64,000 bases of DNA from Corynebacterium marinum DSM 44953 (GCF_000835165.1 NZ_CP007790.1:248001-312000); one strand, 5' to 3'. Positions 30,696-41,531 are shown, counted from the first letter of the stretch. Program-made: numbers and translations. Notes: a model not told the origin generated them from the sequence alone.

Positions 30696-31104
30696 GCCCG
30701 ACATCGTAGCGTGATGGCGCTCACTCCCAGGCATTGTTTGCGAACTTTGTGTGGAGAACGTAGAGCCTGGAGCGAATGTTGTGGTGGGAAACGTTCGCAC
30801 AGGTGAAAGCAATCGAAAGTTTGATACCTATCGGGGTGGGCCGATCTAGTCTTGGGGGAATGGGTGAGCAACGTCACAAGATGCTGGGAACACGCTCCGA
30901 CAGGGCCGGTACCTCTCGGTCCGGAAGGTAAGGGGCGTGGCAGACGGCAGTTTAAGGGCTTTTCGCGGCAATTTTGCCAGGTAAGGCTATCCTCAAGTCC
31001 TGCCTGTGACGGGTGGGGTTTCCCGGGGCCCGGCCGGGAAGTTTGCCCGAAAGTGGTTCCGACCGGGGGTGTGACCGTAAAGTATGAGCGACACTGGAGG
31101 TGCC
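30696..31104. promoter_or_regulatory. 409-base ramB-sdhC intergenic region
   Basis: No gene seen. On the ramB side are two stretches like the reported RamB site (AAAGTTTGCAAA): TTTGCGAACTTTGT at 30737-30750 and AAAGTTTGATAC at 30816-30827. On the sdh side a hairpin lies at 31020-31040 (TTCCCGG/CCGGGAA). The ribosome site of sdhC is GGAGGTG at 31095-31101. A small RNA or a structured leader for sdh is possible but not shown. Confidence 0.5.
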
Positions 31105-31860
31105 ATGACTGTTAAAAACGCAGACCGTGACGCAATCGTTCACGGCAAAATCACTGAGAAGCCGCTGCGCGAGCGGCCGTCCTACCCGACCTGGGCCATC
31201 AAGCTGGTGATGGCCGTCACCGGCCTGATCTTCGGACTCTATGTCCTGGTCCACATGGTCGGAAACCTGAAGCTCTACATGCCCGACCACAACGGCGTCG
31301 CCGCCATCAACGAGTACGGAGAGTTCCTCCGCACCGTGGGCGCGCCCATCTTCCCGCGTGAGTCCATCGTCTGGATCCTGCGCATCGTGCTGCTGGCCGC
31401 CCTGGTTCTCCACGTCCACGGCGCGTTCACCCTCAACGCCCGCTCCCGCACGTCGCGCGGCAAGTTCGCCCGCACGAACCTGGTGGGCGGCCTGAACTCT
31501 TTCTCCAGCCGCTCGATGCTGATCACCGGCATCATCCTGCTGCTGTTCGTGATCTTCCACCTTCTCGACCTGACCATGGGCGTCGCCCCGGCCGCCACGG
31601 ACACCTTCGTCCACGGCGAGATCTACGCGAACCTCATCGCCAGCTTCTCCCGCTGGTGGGTCGCCATCTTCTACATCCTCGCCATGGTGGTGCTCTTCCT
31701 GCACCTGTCCCACGGCATCTGGCTCGCTGTGTCCGACCTGGGCATCACCGGCCGGCGCTGGCGCAAGGTTCTCCTCGTCGTCGCCTACCTGGTGCCGGCG
31801 ATCGTTATGATCGGCAACATCGTGATGCCGCTGTCCATCGCACTGGGCTGGCTGAGCTAG
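31105..31860 (+). CDS. sdhC: succinate dehydrogenase cytochrome b subunit
   Basis: 251 residues from the ATG at 31105; an in-frame ATG at 31084 is upstream of the strong GGAGGTG site, so the downstream ATG is chosen. Five membrane helices with well-placed His (LVHMVGNLKLY, HVHGAFTL, FVIFHLLDL, FLHLSHGIW) for two haems, as in the single-anchor, two-haem b-type enzymes of Gram-positives. It anchors SdhAB to the membrane and passes electrons to menaquinone. There is no separate sdhD. First gene of sdhCAB. Confidence 0.94.
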   Translation: MTVKNADRDAIVHGKITEKPLRERPSYPTWAIKLVMAVTGLIFGLYVLVHMVGNLKLYMPDHNGVAAINEYGEFLRTVGAPIFPRESIVWILRIVLLAALVLHVHGAFTLNARSRTSRGKFARTNLVGGLNSFSSRSMLITGIILLLFVIFHLLDLTMGVAPAATDTFVHGEIYANLIASFSRWWVAIFYILAMVVLFLHLSHGIWLAVSDLGITGRRWRKVLLVVAYLVPAIVMIGNIVMPLSIALGWLS

Positions 31861-31886
31861 GTCCTGAAGGGAAGTTTGAGAAAAAT

Positions 31887-33895
<2,009 letters not shown>

Positions 33896-33896
<1 letters not shown>

Positions 33897-34645
33897 TGAA
33901 GCTGACACTTGAGATCTGGCGGCAGGCCGGACCGACCCAGGAGGGCGCCTTCGAGACCGTGCAGGTCCCGGACGCCGTCCCGCAGATGTCGATCCTGGAG
34001 CTGCTCGACCACGTGAACAACCGTCTGGTCGGGGAGAACAAGGAACCCTTCATGTTCGCCTCGGACTGCCGCGAAGGCATCTGCGGCACCTGTGGCCTGA
34101 TGGTCAACGGCCGTCCCCACGGCCCGGGCCAGAACACCCCGGCCTGCCAGCAGCGTCTGGTCGGCTTCAGCGAGGGCGACGTCGTCAAGCTCGAGCCGCT
34201 GCGCTCCGCTGCTTTCCCGGTGATCAAGGACATGGTCGTCGACCGTTCCGCACTGGACCGCGTCATGGAGAAGGGCGGTTACGTCTCGATCAACGCGGGC
34301 ACCGCACCGGACGCCGACACCCTGCACTTGAACCACGAGGTTGCCGAGCTCGCGCTCGACCACGCCGCCTGCATCGGCTGTGGCGCCTGTGTCGCCGCCT
34401 GCCCGAACGGTGCCGCGCACCTGTTCACCGGTGCAAAGCTGGTCCACCTCTCCCTCATGCCCCTGGGCAAGGAGGAGCGCGGCAAGCGTGCCCGCCACAT
34501 GGTGGACGACCTGGAGACCAACTTCGGTCACTGCTCCCTCTTCGGTGAGTGCGCCGACGTCTGCCCGGCGGGTATCCCGCTGACCGCCGTCGCTGCTGTC
34601 ACCAAGGAGCGCGCGCGTGCCGCCTTCCGCGGCAAGGACGACTAA
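33896..34645 (+). CDS. sdhB: succinate dehydrogenase iron-sulfur subunit
   Basis: 249 residues; the ATG at 33896 shares one base with the sdhA stop. A [2Fe-2S] set in CREGICGTCG and a downstream Cys, a cluster set in CIGCGACVAACPNG, and another in CSLFGECADVCPAG, giving the three centres of SdhB. It carries electrons from SdhA to the haem anchor. Last gene of the sdhCAB operon. Confidence 0.97.
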
Positions 34646-34690
34646 ACTCGGTACCAACCGAGCACCGAGAGACGAAAGCGAGTAACGGCT

Positions 34691-35071
34691 ATGGCTTCCA
34701 ACAACTACGCGGTTGCCGATCAGGCATCCGAGTCCTTCCCGGATTATGCACCCAAGCTGCACGATTCCTACATCGAGGGCTACGAGCCCAACTCCCTGGG
34801 CGCACCGCACTCCTCCCTGGAGCGCTCATCCACCTGGATCGGCATGGGTCTGCTGCTCGGCCCTGCGCTGGCCGGCGTGGGTATCATGATCTGGATGGCC
34901 GCCACCATCATGTACGGACAGGGTGTCGGCCCCGCCGGGTACGACACAACCCTGCTGTTCATCATCGGGCTGGTCATCGCCGTCGTGGGCGTAGTCGGCG
35001 GCTTTGGGCTGATCTTCTACGGTCGCCGCTACTACCGCGAGTACCGCAGGACCACCGGCCGCCACAACTAG
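34691..35071 (+). CDS. small membrane protein downstream of sdhB
   Basis: 126 residues. The first about 48 residues are hydrophilic (DQASESFPDYAPKLHDSY), followed by two helices (WIGMGLLLGPALAGVGIMIWM and LLFIIGLVIAVVGVVGGFGLIF) and a basic, Tyr-rich tail (YGRRYYREYRR). Of unknown function; a gene of this type follows sdhB in other corynebacteria. It lies 45 bases after sdhB and before a strong terminator, so it is probably part of the sdh transcript and might modulate the complex. That role is inference. Confidence 0.75.
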   Translation: MASNNYAVADQASESFPDYAPKLHDSYIEGYEPNSLGAPHSSLERSSTWIGMGLLLGPALAGVGIMIWMAATIMYGQGVGPAGYDTTLLFIIGLVIAVVGVVGGFGLIFYGRRYYREYRRTTGRHN

Positions 35072-35100
35072 TCAGCTCAGCTGACGTCTTTCGTCCGTCG

Positions 35101-35145
35101 GCTCCGCCCCCTACTGCCACGCGCAGGCAGGGGGCGGAGCTTTTT
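35101..35145 (+). terminator. Rho-independent terminator of the sdhCAB operon
   Basis: GCTCCGCCCCC (35101-35111) pairs with GGGGGCGGAGC (35130-35140), extended inward by CTGCC/GGCAG, then TTTTT (35141-35145). Confidence 0.92.
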
Positions 35146-35160
35146 CGTACGCTGGTCCCC

Positions 35161-35250
35161 GTGCGCCAGAAAATCATCATTGTGCTCATCACGCTGATCA
35201 CGCTGCTCACCTCACTGAGCCTGCTGCAGTACGCCCTGGAACTGCTGTGA
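35161..35250 (+). CDS. 29-residue hydrophobic micropeptide
   Basis: GTG at 35161, then a single hydrophobic helix (KIIIVLITLITLLTSLSLL) and TGA at 35248-35250 that overlaps the start of the next gene (GTGA). It directly follows the sdh terminator, and TACGCT (35148-35153) could be a -10 box, giving a leaderless message. It may be a true membrane micropeptide or a leader for translational coupling of the DUF445 gene. The hydrophobic pattern and precise overlap speak for translation. Confidence 0.45.
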   Translation: MRQKIIIVLITLITLLTSLSLLQYALELL

Positions 35251-36605
35251 CCGGTAGGCAGGCCATAATGGGGAACATGGGTAAACACATCGGGACCCGG
35301 CCCGCCAGCACCGCCACGGCCGCCGCACCGGTCCCGGGGCCGGCCCCCGAGGTCGAGGCGGAGCGTCGCCGCGCGCTGCGCCGCCACAAGGCCTTCGTCA
35401 CCGGGCTGCTGGTGGTGGCGGCGGTCATCTTCCTCGCGTGCAGCTGGTGGCAGTCGCAGCCGGGCGGGGCGCCGACGTGGGTCGGTTACGTCCGGGCGGC
35501 GGCGGAGGCCGGCATGATCGGCGGGCTGGCGGACTGGTTCGCCGTGACGGCGCTGTTCCGTCACCCCCTGCGGATCCCGATTCCGCACACCGCGATCATC
35601 CCCAAGAAGAAGGATCAGCTCGGTCAGGCGCTGTCCGGATTCGTGGGCGACAACTTCCTCAACGCTGAACTGATCACGGAGAAGGTCCGCACCGCCAACA
35701 TCCCGGAACGCCTGGGCTCCTGGCTCTCGCAGCCGGACAACGCCGTGAAAGTCTCCCGGGAGGTAGGCCGCCTCACGGCCAACGCGATCCGGGCGCTGGA
35801 CCCGAAGGACGCGGAGGCGGTCATCCAGTCCCAGCTCATCGACAAGCTGGCGGAACCGCAGTGGGGGCCGCCCGCAGGCCGGGTCATGGCCGGACTCATC
35901 GAGGACGGGCGCACCGAACCAGTGGTCCAGGAGGTGGTCACGTGGGCGCACCGCAAGGTACTGGGCATGGAGGACACTGTCGTCGAGCTCATCGACGAGC
36001 GCATGCCCACCTGGGCGCCGCAGTTCGCCAAGCAGCTGGTGGGCGCGCGCGTTTACAAGGAGTTGGTCGGTTTCACGGCGTCCGTCGCCAACGACCCCTC
36101 GCACGAGGCCCGCGACGCCATCCGCCGTTTCCTGGGGGATCTGGCGGATGACCTGCAGAACGATCCGACGATGATCGCGCGCGTCGAGGGCATCAAGCAC
36201 GATCTGCTGGGCTCCACCCCGGTGCGCGGCGCGGCGGCGGCGATCTGGGCGAACGCGTCGGTCTCGCTCATCGACGCCGCCACCGACGAAACCTCCCTGC
36301 TGCGCACCAAGATCACCGAGCTGTGCCTGACCTGGGGAACCAACATCCAGACGGACCCTGTGCTGCGGGCCAGCCTGGAACGTCGGATCACCGGCGGGGC
36401 GGCCTTCCTCGCGGAGAACTACGCCGGCGAGGTCACGGCGATCATCTCCGAGACGGTCGAGCGGTGGGACGCGGCGGAGGCCAGTGACAAGATCGAGCTG
36501 ATGGTGGGCAAGGACCTGCAGTACATCCGCCTCAACGGCACCATTGTCGGTGCGCTTGCGGGACTTCTTATTTACACTGTGAATCATCTGCTCTTCGGAG
36601 CGTGA
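35247..36605 (+). CDS. DUF445 family membrane-associated protein
   Basis: 452 residues if read from the GTG at 35247, which overlaps the micropeptide stop; ATGs at 35268 and 35277 are alternatives and lack a good ribosome site. One helix near residues 49-68 (AFVTGLLVVAAVIFLACSWW), the signature GMIGGLADWFAVTALFRHPL, a long helical soluble middle, and a final helix (GTIVGALAGLLIYTVNHLLF) at the C-terminus. DUF445 proteins are widespread, with unknown function; an envelope role is plausible. It begins a same-strand run with the coiled-coil protein, DUF2516 and DeoC-like genes. Confidence 0.82.
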   Translation: MTGRQAIMGNMGKHIGTRPASTATAAAPVPGPAPEVEAERRRALRRHKAFVTGLLVVAAVIFLACSWWQSQPGGAPTWVGYVRAAAEAGMIGGLADWFAVTALFRHPLRIPIPHTAIIPKKKDQLGQALSGFVGDNFLNAELITEKVRTANIPERLGSWLSQPDNAVKVSREVGRLTANAIRALDPKDAEAVIQSQLIDKLAEPQWGPPAGRVMAGLIEDGRTEPVVQEVVTWAHRKVLGMEDTVVELIDERMPTWAPQFAKQLVGARVYKELVGFTASVANDPSHEARDAIRRFLGDLADDLQNDPTMIARVEGIKHDLLGSTPVRGAAAAIWANASVSLIDAATDETSLLRTKITELCLTWGTNIQTDPVLRASLERRITGGAAFLAENYAGEVTAIISETVERWDAAEASDKIELMVGKDLQYIRLNGTIVGALAGLLIYTVNHLLFGA

Positions 36606-36633
36606 CCACCAATTGCAGGAGGCATCCGCAACC

Positions 36634-37350
36634 ATGACCACCCCGAACGACAACACCACTCCGAGCCCGGAGCAGCACAACTCTCTCATGGACAACCTGC
36701 GGGAACCTTTCCAGGCATGGGTCGCCGCGGGCTCCCGGCTGGGCGACGTTGTCTCCGATTTCGCCGACCGGTTCCGCGAGGACCGGGACAAGGCGGATCA
36801 CGGCCAGGGCGCCCACGCGAAGCCGAGCCCGGTGGAGGGCGAGGAAACCACCGCGAGCCGCTTCAAGGCCGCCGCCCAGGAGGCCCGTGCGGGCCTGTCG
36901 GACGCCAAGAGCACCGAGGACTACAAGACCGTCTCCGCCGCCTTCGCGGGCCACGCGGAAGAGATCATCCGCGACCTGGCCGCCTCCGCGCGGCGCGCGG
37001 CTGAGCAGACGAAGGATTCCCCGGTGGCGGACGACGCGAAGAACGCCTTCAACCGGGCGGTGGCATCCGTGCGGGCGACCTTCGACGAGACCGTCGACCA
37101 GGCGCGCACACGCCGGGCAGAGACCGGGGACGAGCAGCGCGAGCAGTCCTTCATCGACGAGCTCCGGGGCCGCCTGGACGACCTCATCAGCCGGGCGGGT
37201 TCCCTCTCGGGCCAGGACGTGAAGGAGGGCGCGGCCCCGACTACCCCGACCGCCCCCTCGACGAACGGCGACGGCGATGTTCCGCATATGATTGACGGCG
37301 AGGTCATCAGCACCACCGAGGTGCCCGCCGACACCCAGAAGGACAGCTAG
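36634..37350 (+). CDS. hydrophilic coiled-coil protein, uncharacterised
   Basis: 238 residues from the ATG at 36634, seven bases after an AGGAGG site (36619-36624 region). No membrane helix and no Cys. Rich in Ala, Glu, Asp and Arg with heptad-like stretches (about 70-190), such as AAQEARAGLSDAKSTEDY and RAAEQTKDSP. The C-terminus is low complexity (PTTPTAPSTNGDGD). I do not recognise a functional domain. It sits 28 bases after the DUF445 gene and 9 before the DUF2516 gene. Confidence 0.75.
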   Translation: MTTPNDNTTPSPEQHNSLMDNLREPFQAWVAAGSRLGDVVSDFADRFREDRDKADHGQGAHAKPSPVEGEETTASRFKAAAQEARAGLSDAKSTEDYKTVSAAFAGHAEEIIRDLAASARRAAEQTKDSPVADDAKNAFNRAVASVRATFDETVDQARTRRAETGDEQREQSFIDELRGRLDDLISRAGSLSGQDVKEGAAPTTPTAPSTNGDGDVPHMIDGEVISTTEVPADTQKDS

Positions 37351-37359
37351 AACTCCGCC

Positions 37360-37647
37360 ATGACTCTGATCGCCACCTACATCCTCTTCGAACAGGTGCT
37401 GTTCGCCCTGATCGCCCTCACCGGCGTCGCCGGCGCGTTCTTCGCCCTGACCACGCGCGACGACGCCTTCCAGGCAGGTGACCGCCAGACGAAATGGATC
37501 TGGGTGGCCATCCTGGTCGGCTCCGCCTTCGTGGTGATCACCCGCGTGCCGTTCCTCTCCTGGGCCGGCATGGTGGCCATCGGCGTGTACTGGTTCGATG
37601 TGCGGCCGCACCTGAAATCGATCCTCAACGGCAACTACAGCTGGTAG
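37360..37647 (+). CDS. DUF2516 small membrane protein
   Basis: 95 residues with three helices (ILFEQVLFALIALTGVAGAFFAL, WIWVAILVGSAFVVI and SWAGMVAIGVYWF) and the tail DVRPHLKSI typical of DUF2516, a family of small actinobacterial membrane proteins of unknown function. It is close to both neighbours (9 and 6 bases), so cotranscription is likely. Confidence 0.85.
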   Translation: MTLIATYILFEQVLFALIALTGVAGAFFALTTRDDAFQAGDRQTKWIWVAILVGSAFVVITRVPFLSWAGMVAIGVYWFDVRPHLKSILNGNYSW

Positions 37648-37653
37648 CGTCCC

Positions 37654-38274
37654 ATGGCTTCGGATCTGGCGTGGCTCTCGGGCCACGCCTTTCTCATGCT
37701 CGTCGACGCCCGCGCCACCCCCGCCGAGATCCCCTCGGCGGTCCGCGGGGCGCGCGCGGCGGGACTGGGCGGGGTCGTTCTCGCACCGTCCCACCTGGAG
37801 TTGGCCGGCGACACGGGCGGGCTCACCGTAGCCGTCGTGGTGGGCTTCCCCACCGGCCGCCACCACAGCCTGGTGAAGGCGGCTGAGGCGCGGCTGGCGG
37901 TGCAGCAGGGGGCCGCGGAGGTGTGGCTGACCCCGGACCCGGGGGTTGCGGAGATGAACACGCTCCTGGCCGAGTTCGTGGCCGTCCGGGAGGCGGTGCC
38001 GCACCCTGTGACGCTCGCCGTCATCCTGGAGACTCCCGCCCGCACGCCCGCCGGCGTCGCGGCGGTGGCGGAGGCAGCGCGGCTGGCCGGCGTCGACCGC
38101 CTCGTCACCGCGACGGGCTGGCTGGGGGAAGTCCCAGGGGCGTCGGCAAGCATGCCGCTGCCCCTGACCGTGACCGGGGTGCGGGACCTCGACGGCGTGA
38201 TCGCGGCGCTGGATTCCGGCGCGGACCGCGTCGGCGTCAGCTCTGTGTCTGCCGTGGGTCAGCCACCTCGCTGA
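37654..38274 (+). CDS. DeoC-like aldolase homologue lacking catalytic lysines
   Basis: 206 residues, a TIM-barrel relative of deoxyribose-5-phosphate aldolase. The family segment VVVGFPTGRHHSLVKAAEAR is clear, and the C-terminal half (GVRDLDGVIAALDSGADRVGVSS) matches the DeoC phosphate-binding region. But the Schiff-base Lys, expected in a KTSTG-like motif, is replaced (DRLVTATGWLG), and the second Lys, expected in KASGG, is replaced (LTVTGVRD). The Asp region before the middle is also changed (VWLTPDPGVAEM). It probably does not catalyse the aldol reaction. The 3' end overlaps the convergent LmeA-like gene by 38 bases. Confidence 0.8.
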   Translation: MASDLAWLSGHAFLMLVDARATPAEIPSAVRGARAAGLGGVVLAPSHLELAGDTGGLTVAVVVGFPTGRHHSLVKAAEARLAVQQGAAEVWLTPDPGVAEMNTLLAEFVAVREAVPHPVTLAVILETPARTPAGVAAVAEAARLAGVDRLVTATGWLGEVPGASASMPLPLTVTGVRDLDGVIAALDSGADRVGVSSVSAVGQPPR

Positions 38275-39010
38275 GGGCGACGTTCTCGCCGCTCAGCCTG
38301 AGGCGGGCCCCGCCGTCGATCACCTCAAACTCGTCGATGGTGAACTGGCCCGCCTGCTCTTTGACGCCTTCCTGAAGTCCCGCGGTGATGAGGCCGGTGA
38401 CCTGGCTGGGGAGGTTGAATCCGAGGAGCGAACCGCCCGAGGCCTCGAAGGTGAGCTGGCCGTCGACCGGCGTGGGCCGGAGGTTGAGGACGGCTACGCC
38501 GCTGTTGAACTCGATGTCCAGCGTGCCCTCGGCGGGGTTGGCCGTGACGTCGGAAACTCCGATGAGGTCGCCGCCCCCGCCGTCCTCCATCGACTGCTGG
38601 ATCGTGGCCAGCAGGAACTCCTCGGGCACTTCCGCGACGGTGACCATGCGGGCGGCGACGGGGTTGTCCCGGTCGGAGATGTCCAGGTCGGTCAGGACGA
38701 CATGGGCGCCGGGCTGGCCGAGGACCTCCTGTCCGGTGATCTGCAGGGTGGAGGGGGTGGTCACCTCCACCTCGGGGACGGTGCCGCGCACCGCCGACAG
38801 GATCAGGGGGGTCGCGCCGAAGGAGATGGTGGGGTCCTCCGTCATGGTGACGCCGTCTTCGGCGGCCTGGGCCTCGAAACTGGAGCGAAGTTCGTTGCCG
38901 ATGAACCAGCGCAGGCCGAACTCCGCGACGAACAGCATGATGAGCAGGGCCACGAGCAGGCCGACGATGAACTTCCAGATGGTCGAGGAGGCAGAGCGCG
39001 CGGATGACAT
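38237..39010 (-). CDS. LmeA-like/DUF2993 phospholipid-binding protein
   Basis: 257 residues from the ATG at 39010 (an in-frame ATG at 39034 is upstream of it and less likely). One N-terminal helix (IWKFIVGLLVALLIMLFVAEF) acts as signal anchor, and the rest is an extracytoplasmic beta-rich domain with hydrophobic repeats (TVSEVPEEF, GVSDVTANPAEGTLDIEF). DUF2993 includes mycobacterial LmeA, which binds phospholipids and supports lipomannan elongation. A similar envelope role here is inference. Confidence 0.8.
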   Translation of the reverse strand: MSSARSASSTIWKFIVGLLVALLIMLFVAEFGLRWFIGNELRSSFEAQAAEDGVTMTEDPTISFGATPLILSAVRGTVPEVEVTTPSTLQITGQEVLGQPGAHVVLTDLDISDRDNPVAARMVTVAEVPEEFLLATIQQSMEDGGGGDLIGVSDVTANPAEGTLDIEFNSGVAVLNLRPTPVDGQLTFEASGGSLLGFNLPSQVTGLITAGLQEGVKEQAGQFTIDEFEVIDGGARLRLSGENVALSEVADPRQTQS

Positions 39011-39030
39011 GTCTGCCAGTCTCCCGCAGA

Positions 39031-39843
39031 TCATGGGCCGGGGGCAACCGCTTCCCAGGGGACTGTCAGGATGTTGTCACGCAGATTCCGGCGGACGGGT
39101 TCGACGGGCCAGCCGTCCGCGATGAGCTGCCGGCGGGCGTCGCGCCAGCGCACCCGGGGGCCGTAGGGTTCCCAGCCGGCGGAACGGTGCCAGGCCTCGT
39201 CGGCGGCGCGCAGCAGCGCGTGGATCTTCTCTCCTGGGGTGTTGCGGTGGATGAGGATCTTCGGCAGGCGTTCGGCCAGGTCGGAGGGGGCAGAGATATC
39301 GAAGGGGTCCCAGGCCAGGGTGAGGGAGACGGGGCCGTGCTCGTCGAGGAGCAGCCACGCGGCGCGGCGGCCCAGCTCGTCGCAGGTGCCTTCGACGAAC
39401 AGGCCGCCGGGCGCCAACCTGCTCAGCACCGACCCCCAGGCCTCCTCGACCTGGGCGACGTCGTATTGGCGCAGCACGTTGAAGGCGCGCACCAGGTGCG
39501 GGCGGTAACCGGCCAGCTCGAAGCCGCCGAGTTCGAAGCGCACGCCGCCCTGGGGCGGGAGGACCCGCTCCGGGTCGATCTCCAGGCCCACGACCTCAAT
39601 GTCGGGGCGCACGGTCCGCAGGCGGGCGGCCCACTCCACGGTGGTGGTGTGGGAGGCGCCGTAGCCGACGTCGACGGCGAGCGGGGAGGGGGCGTCGAGA
39701 AGCAGCCGGCGCACCCGCGGATGATTCACCGTCCACCGGTCGGAGCGGCGCAGCCGGTTGAAACCGGTCGTGCCGCGGGTGATGACGCCGAAAGGCCGAC
39801 CACGTCCTTCCTCGGCGCGGAGGTTGTGGGCGTGATCGGCCAT
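39031..39843 (-). CDS. class I SAM-dependent methyltransferase
   Basis: 270 residues. A Rossmann-like SAM domain: AVDVGYGASHTTTVEWAARL (motif I), VVGLEIDPERV (motif II) and later RPHLVRAFNVLRQYD. The substrate is unknown. It begins 29 bases after the DUF2505 stop on the same strand and ends 20 bases before the LmeA-like start, forming a minus-strand run of three genes (DUF2505, methyltransferase, LmeA-like). Confidence 0.82.
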   Translation of the reverse strand: MADHAHNLRAEEGRGRPFGVITRGTTGFNRLRRSDRWTVNHPRVRRLLLDAPSPLAVDVGYGASHTTTVEWAARLRTVRPDIEVVGLEIDPERVLPPQGGVRFELGGFELAGYRPHLVRAFNVLRQYDVAQVEEAWGSVLSRLAPGGLFVEGTCDELGRRAAWLLLDEHGPVSLTLAWDPFDISAPSDLAERLPKILIHRNTPGEKIHALLRAADEAWHRSAGWEPYGPRVRWRDARRQLIADGWPVEPVRRNLRDNILTVPWEAVAPGP

Positions 39844-39872
39844 GATGATGAAGCAGTGGGAACCGGGAACGC

Positions 39873-40376
39873 TTAGGCGTTCTCGGAGATCCAGCGCTCG
39901 GTCAGTTCGCCCTCGTTGTTGAACAGGTCGCCCAGAGCCTCGGCGACCTTCGGCTCGATGGCCGGGCCCATGAACGGGATGTTCACGGAGACGTCGTTGG
40001 TGTAGGAGAGGGTGGTGGTGGAGTCGTCGCCGGAGAGGTTGATCTCGCCCTCGAAGTCGACGGGGGTGCCCTTGACGTCGGCGTTGTAGGAGATGTGGGC
40101 GGCGTTGTCGGCCAGCGGGCCGACGGTGACGACTCGCTTGACCTTCAGGGCCTGGGAGATCATCGCGCGGACGGCCTCGGGGAGGATGTCCAGCGGCAGG
40201 ACCTCGAAGAGGGTGACCACGGCACCGCCCTCGGTCTGCTCGAAGGAGTTGAGCTCGCCCGGCTCGGGGGAGAGGGTCTGCGCGATGAACGCCCAGTAGT
40301 CGGCGTTGGTCAGCGCGGCGTGGACCTTCTCGGCCGGCTGGTTGATGGTTACGGTGTTCTCACTGCGGGATGCCAT
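39873..40376 (-). CDS. DUF2505 family protein
   Basis: 167 residues. The START/SRPBCC-like pattern (INQPAEKVHAALTNADYWAF, then VVTLFEVLPLDILPEA, then a C-terminal helix) is typical of DUF2505, a family of likely ligand-binding proteins of unknown role. The start ATG is only 24 bases from the murB start on the opposite strand, so their promoters must overlap. Confidence 0.85.
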   Translation of the reverse strand: MASRSENTVTINQPAEKVHAALTNADYWAFIAQTLSPEPGELNSFEQTEGGAVVTLFEVLPLDILPEAVRAMISQALKVKRVVTVGPLADNAAHISYNADVKGTPVDFEGEINLSGDDSTTTLSYTNDVSVNIPFMGPAIEPKVAEALGDLFNNEGELTERWISENA

Positions 40377-40400
40377 AAAGAACAGACTACCGTTGAGGCC

Positions 40401-41531
40401 GTGACCGATTCATCTCTGACCCCGGACATTCGCGCGCGCCTCACGCAGATCGAGGACGTGACCCTCGAGGAGGGCGGCACCTTCGCCGAGCTGACCACCC
40501 TCCACCTGGGTGGACGCCCCCGACTCACCGTCCGGTGCGGCTCGACCACCGCCGTCGCCGGGGTGGTGACGCTTCTCGACGCCGCCGCCATCCCCCTCCT
40601 CATCGTCGGCGGCGGATCCAACCTCGTCGTCGCCGAGGGCGACCTGGATGTGGTGGCTGTGGTGCTGGAGAACGACGGCCTGGAGATCGATGCGGGCAGC
40701 GGCCTGGTCCGCGCCGGGGCCGGGGCGGGCTGGGACGACGTCGTCACAGCCGCAGTGGATGCGGGCCTGGGCGGCATCGAGTGCCTGTCCGGCATCCCCG
40801 GTTCCGCCGGTGCCACCCCGGTGCAGAACGTCGGCGCCTACGGCGCGGAGATCTCGGATGTGCTCACCCGGGTGCTGCTCCTGGAGCGGGCCACCGGTGA
40901 GGTCTCGTGGGTGCCGGCCACGGATCTGGAGCTGGCGTACCGGTACTCCAACCTCAAGTTCACCGGCCGGGGCGTAGTCCTGGAGATCGAGATGCAGCTC
41001 AACCCCGACGGGCTTTCCTCGCCCCTGCGCTTCGGCGAGCTGGCCCGCCGACTGGGGGCGACGGAGTCCGGGGAGCGCCGCCCGGTGGCCGAGGTCCGGG
41101 ACACGGTCCTGGACCTGCGCCGCGGCAAGGGCATGGTGCTCATCGACGGCGACCACGACACCTGGTCGGCAGGCTCCTTCTTCACCAACCCCGTGGTCGA
41201 GGTGGCGGTGGCCGACGCCGTCCAGGCATCCGTCCGGGCGGACCGCGGCGACGAGGACGCCGACCGCATGCCCCGCTTCCCCGCCGGGGAGGGCACAGTG
41301 AAGCTCTCCGCCGCGTGGCTGATCGACCGGGCCGGCTTCGCCAAGGGGCACCCCGGCGAGGATGCTCCGGCCCGCCTGTCCACCAAGCACACCCTCGCGC
41401 TGACCAACCGTGGTTCGGCGAGCACCTCCGACCTGGTGGCCCTGGCCAGGGAGGTCCGCGACGGGGTGCGCTCCCGCTTCGGCGTGACCCTGGTGCCGGA
41501 GCCGGTGTGGGTGGGTGTGTCGATCGACTGA
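40401..41531 (+). CDS. murB: UDP-N-acetylenolpyruvoylglucosamine reductase
   Basis: 376 residues from a GTG at 40401. Reduces UDP-GlcNAc-enolpyruvate to UDP-N-acetylmuramate, a peptidoglycan precursor step. FAD-binding motifs IVGGGSNLVVAEGDL and SGIPGSAGATPVQNVGAYG, the conserved YRYSNLKF and the catalytic Ser region SAGSFFTNP are present, with a Glu near the C-terminal end (PEPVWVGVS). Type I MurB length. Divergent from the DUF2505 gene. Confidence 0.96.
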   Translation: MTDSSLTPDIRARLTQIEDVTLEEGGTFAELTTLHLGGRPRLTVRCGSTTAVAGVVTLLDAAAIPLLIVGGGSNLVVAEGDLDVVAVVLENDGLEIDAGSGLVRAGAGAGWDDVVTAAVDAGLGGIECLSGIPGSAGATPVQNVGAYGAEISDVLTRVLLLERATGEVSWVPATDLELAYRYSNLKFTGRGVVLEIEMQLNPDGLSSPLRFGELARRLGATESGERRPVAEVRDTVLDLRRGKGMVLIDGDHDTWSAGSFFTNPVVEVAVADAVQASVRADRGDEDADRMPRFPAGEGTVKLSAAWLIDRAGFAKGHPGEDAPARLSTKHTLALTNRGSASTSDLVALAREVRDGVRSRFGVTLVPEPVWVGVSID

